DNA from: a virus
Reading direction: 5' to 3' (one strand)
IMG/VR virus record: IMGVR_UViG_3300032134_000003
Span: 1 to 58,320 of that record
DNA: 58,320 nt
The notes beneath the pieces are model-generated. The model saw nothing but the letters and a program-made list of their open reading frames with translations, was not told where the DNA came from and searched no databases. The stretch's first letter is position 1. Each line of letters begins with the position of its first letter. A program made the translations under genes and the position numbers. Positions 57,173-58,320 of this stretch are shown here, in pieces.

Positions 57173-58320
57173 ATGGCTATTAGTTTTGTACAATGGGAAA
57201 AATATGTACAGAGTTTCCCTGATGACCGCCTTGGGCAGGAGTTTCAGAATCCGGGAAGCACCGTTGCTGGCGAAGAAAAACCACCACAGGCCGTAATTAT
57301 AGCCGAGATGGGGACCCGTAACGCAGCAAGAAAGGCCGATAAGGCCATGCAAGCTAGTCAGGGGGAGCCATCAGGAACCATCGGTGAACAAACCTATGAT
57401 GAGTTTGCTGGAGAAAGCCGTCCTGCGGGTGGTCCCGGTGGCGGTCCTTCTCCTGGGGCCATGAAAGCTAGTAAGGGGCAGCCTGGCGGTCCTCCAATGG
57501 GTCCCGGTGGCCCTCCTCCTGTCGGTCCTCCCATGGGTGGTCCCCCGATGATGGCCTACGGTGGTTCTGTTCCCGGATATCAATACGGTGGTTCTGTTCC
57601 CGGATATCAAGACGGTGGAGATACCGAAGATCCTGGGTGGATGCGTAGGCTTGTGGGCATGGCTACTGGTGCGGACTCATGGGAAGATGCAGCAGAAAAT
57701 CCTTTTAGGACTGCTGGGCACACAGCACTTACGGCTGCGATGATGCATCCCGGTGCGAGGATTGCCGGTGGGATAGGACGGCTTGGGTCGGGGCTGATGG
57801 GACTAGGAAGCGGTTCGGGTATTTTGTCAGCCATTGGCAGAGGGACGGTTGGCATGGCCGGGAAGGGTGGGATGGGCAGTCGCCTAGCTAGACTTTTGGC
57901 GGGCAATAAAAGAATTAGTAGTACGGGTGCTGCTAGGCGAATACCTGGTAGTGTTAAGGAGGGGAGAGAAGCTTTGAAGCAGGCGACTTTTGGCCCAGGT
58001 GGACGATTAAGGCCTGGATCCAATTTACAGACATATAGTGCGCGCAGGGCTGCTATCCGTGCCCAAAGGGTAAGTGACGCTGCTATTGGTAGGGCGGTAG
58101 CATTAAGGGGGGGAGGATTGGGGGTAGCAGGATTACTCGCTCTGGATCCCTTTGATGGGCCAGAACCAATGTCAAGTGACGGCACCCCGCCCGAACCTCC
58201 ACCAAATACGGATCTCTCAAACTCGTCTGCGGTACGCGCAGATAGGTCCAAGGGATTCGCAAATGGAGCGTATGATTGGCTAGATGAGGAGTCACCGACA
58301 GAGAGAAACCTGAGACGACT
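57173..58320 (+). CDS. 5' part of a ~1012-aa virion-associated protein (continues at 1-2018)
   Basis: ATG 57173 opens a frame that runs off the window end and resumes, in the same frame, at the window start, ending at 2018. The first ~110 residues are polar, followed by a Pro/Gly-rich linker (repeats of GGPPPxGPPMGG type, residues about 85-125). Two adjacent copies of GGSVPGYQxGG (near 57555-57615) link it to the motif family of the two preceding proteins. Residues about 180-250 and 300-325 are Gly/Ala-rich and hydrophobic and could cross or enter membranes. The acidic remainder is described at position 1. Inferred internal or ejected virion protein. Confidence 0.85.
   Translation, partial: MAISFVQWEKYVQSFPDDRLGQEFQNPGSTVAGEEKPPQAVIIAEMGTRNAARKADKAMQASQGEPSGTIGEQTYDEFAGESRPAGGPGGGPSPGAMKASKGQPGGPPMGPGGPPPVGPPMGGPPMMAYGGSVPGYQYGGSVPGYQDGGDTEDPGWMRRLVGMATGADSWEDAAENPFRTAGHTALTAAMMHPGARIAGGIGRLGSGLMGLGSGSGILSAIGRGTVGMAGKGGMGSRLARLLAGNKRISSTGAARRIPGSVKEGREALKQATFGPGGRLRPGSNLQTYSARRAAIRAQRVSDAAIGRAVALRGGGLGVAGLLALDPFDGPEPMSSDGTPPEPPPNTDLSNSSAVRADRSKGFANGAYDWLDEESPTERNLRR
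58194..58320. repeat. Terminal overlap of a circular sequence, right copy
   Basis: Identical to bases 1-127. Removing one copy joins the two halves of the 57173-2018 gene in frame and leaves a 58,193-bp circle. Confidence 0.95.

Overview
The window is a complete or nearly complete genome of a tailed bacteriophage (Caudoviricetes) of about 58.2 kb. Bases 1-127 are identical to bases 58194-58320, and one reading frame runs through that join, so the molecule is circular or circularly permuted with a unit length of 58,193 bp. The overlap length equals a common assembler k-mer, so it probably reflects circular assembly and not a real terminal repeat. The virion genes (head-tail adaptors, nozzle-like protein and fibre, with no sheath, tube or tape-measure gene seen) suggest a podovirus-like particle. 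Their style (GYQxGG motifs, Gln/Ala/Gly-rich giant proteins, a KPKR-rich small basic protein, a phage co-chaperonin) is what I associate with uncultured aquatic or marine phages. A spanin-like protein and an M15 peptidase suggest a Gram-negative host. I recognised no integrase, DNA polymerase or RNA polymerase, so replication and transcription probably rely on host enzymes.

Layout. (1) One long rightward late unit runs from about 31.2 kb through the join to 14.16 kb: TerL, portal, a GroES-like co-chaperonin, scaffold, head decoration, major capsid, adaptors, repeat-rich fibre proteins, nozzle, three giant low-complexity virion proteins, a 2626-residue polyvalent protein with a zincin motif, a holin candidate, an M15 endolysin, an ADP-ribosyltransferase-like protein, a metallophosphoesterase and a spanin candidate. 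(2) A leftward recombination unit (17.25 to 14.15 kb) holds two paralogous small proteins, a Cas4/RecB-like exonuclease, a DUF1071-type annealing protein, an SSB-like protein and a ribbon-helix-helix protein. (3) A rightward pair (17.3-19.5 kb) encodes an AT-rich RusA resolvase and a primase-helicase. (4) A leftward accessory/early unit (28.14 to 19.9 kb) holds many small zinc-ribbon and unknown proteins, a HAD phosphatase and a three-gene MoxR ATPase / middle protein / VWA-metallopeptidase module. (5) A small-terminase-like gene stands alone at 28.4 kb and is separated from TerL by a short leftward cassette.

The non-coding DNA is unusually informative. About 540 nt at 30.37-30.91 kb fold into at least ten hairpins, including pairs of hairpins that keep a loop or internal loop while their stems change. 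This is my best candidate for an undescribed structured RNA. Next to it is a CTAG-rich AT tract just before TerL. Eleven copies of a GGGGAAANTTTCCCC palindrome are strewn through the leftward unit and its control regions, with a weaker twelfth copy in the primase gene. The convergent junction at 19.5-19.9 kb carries the 3' half of a tRNA-Asn gene. Twin UUCG hairpins bracket one small gene at 29.2-29.47 kb.

Functional assignments come from motif reading only. No database search was run.
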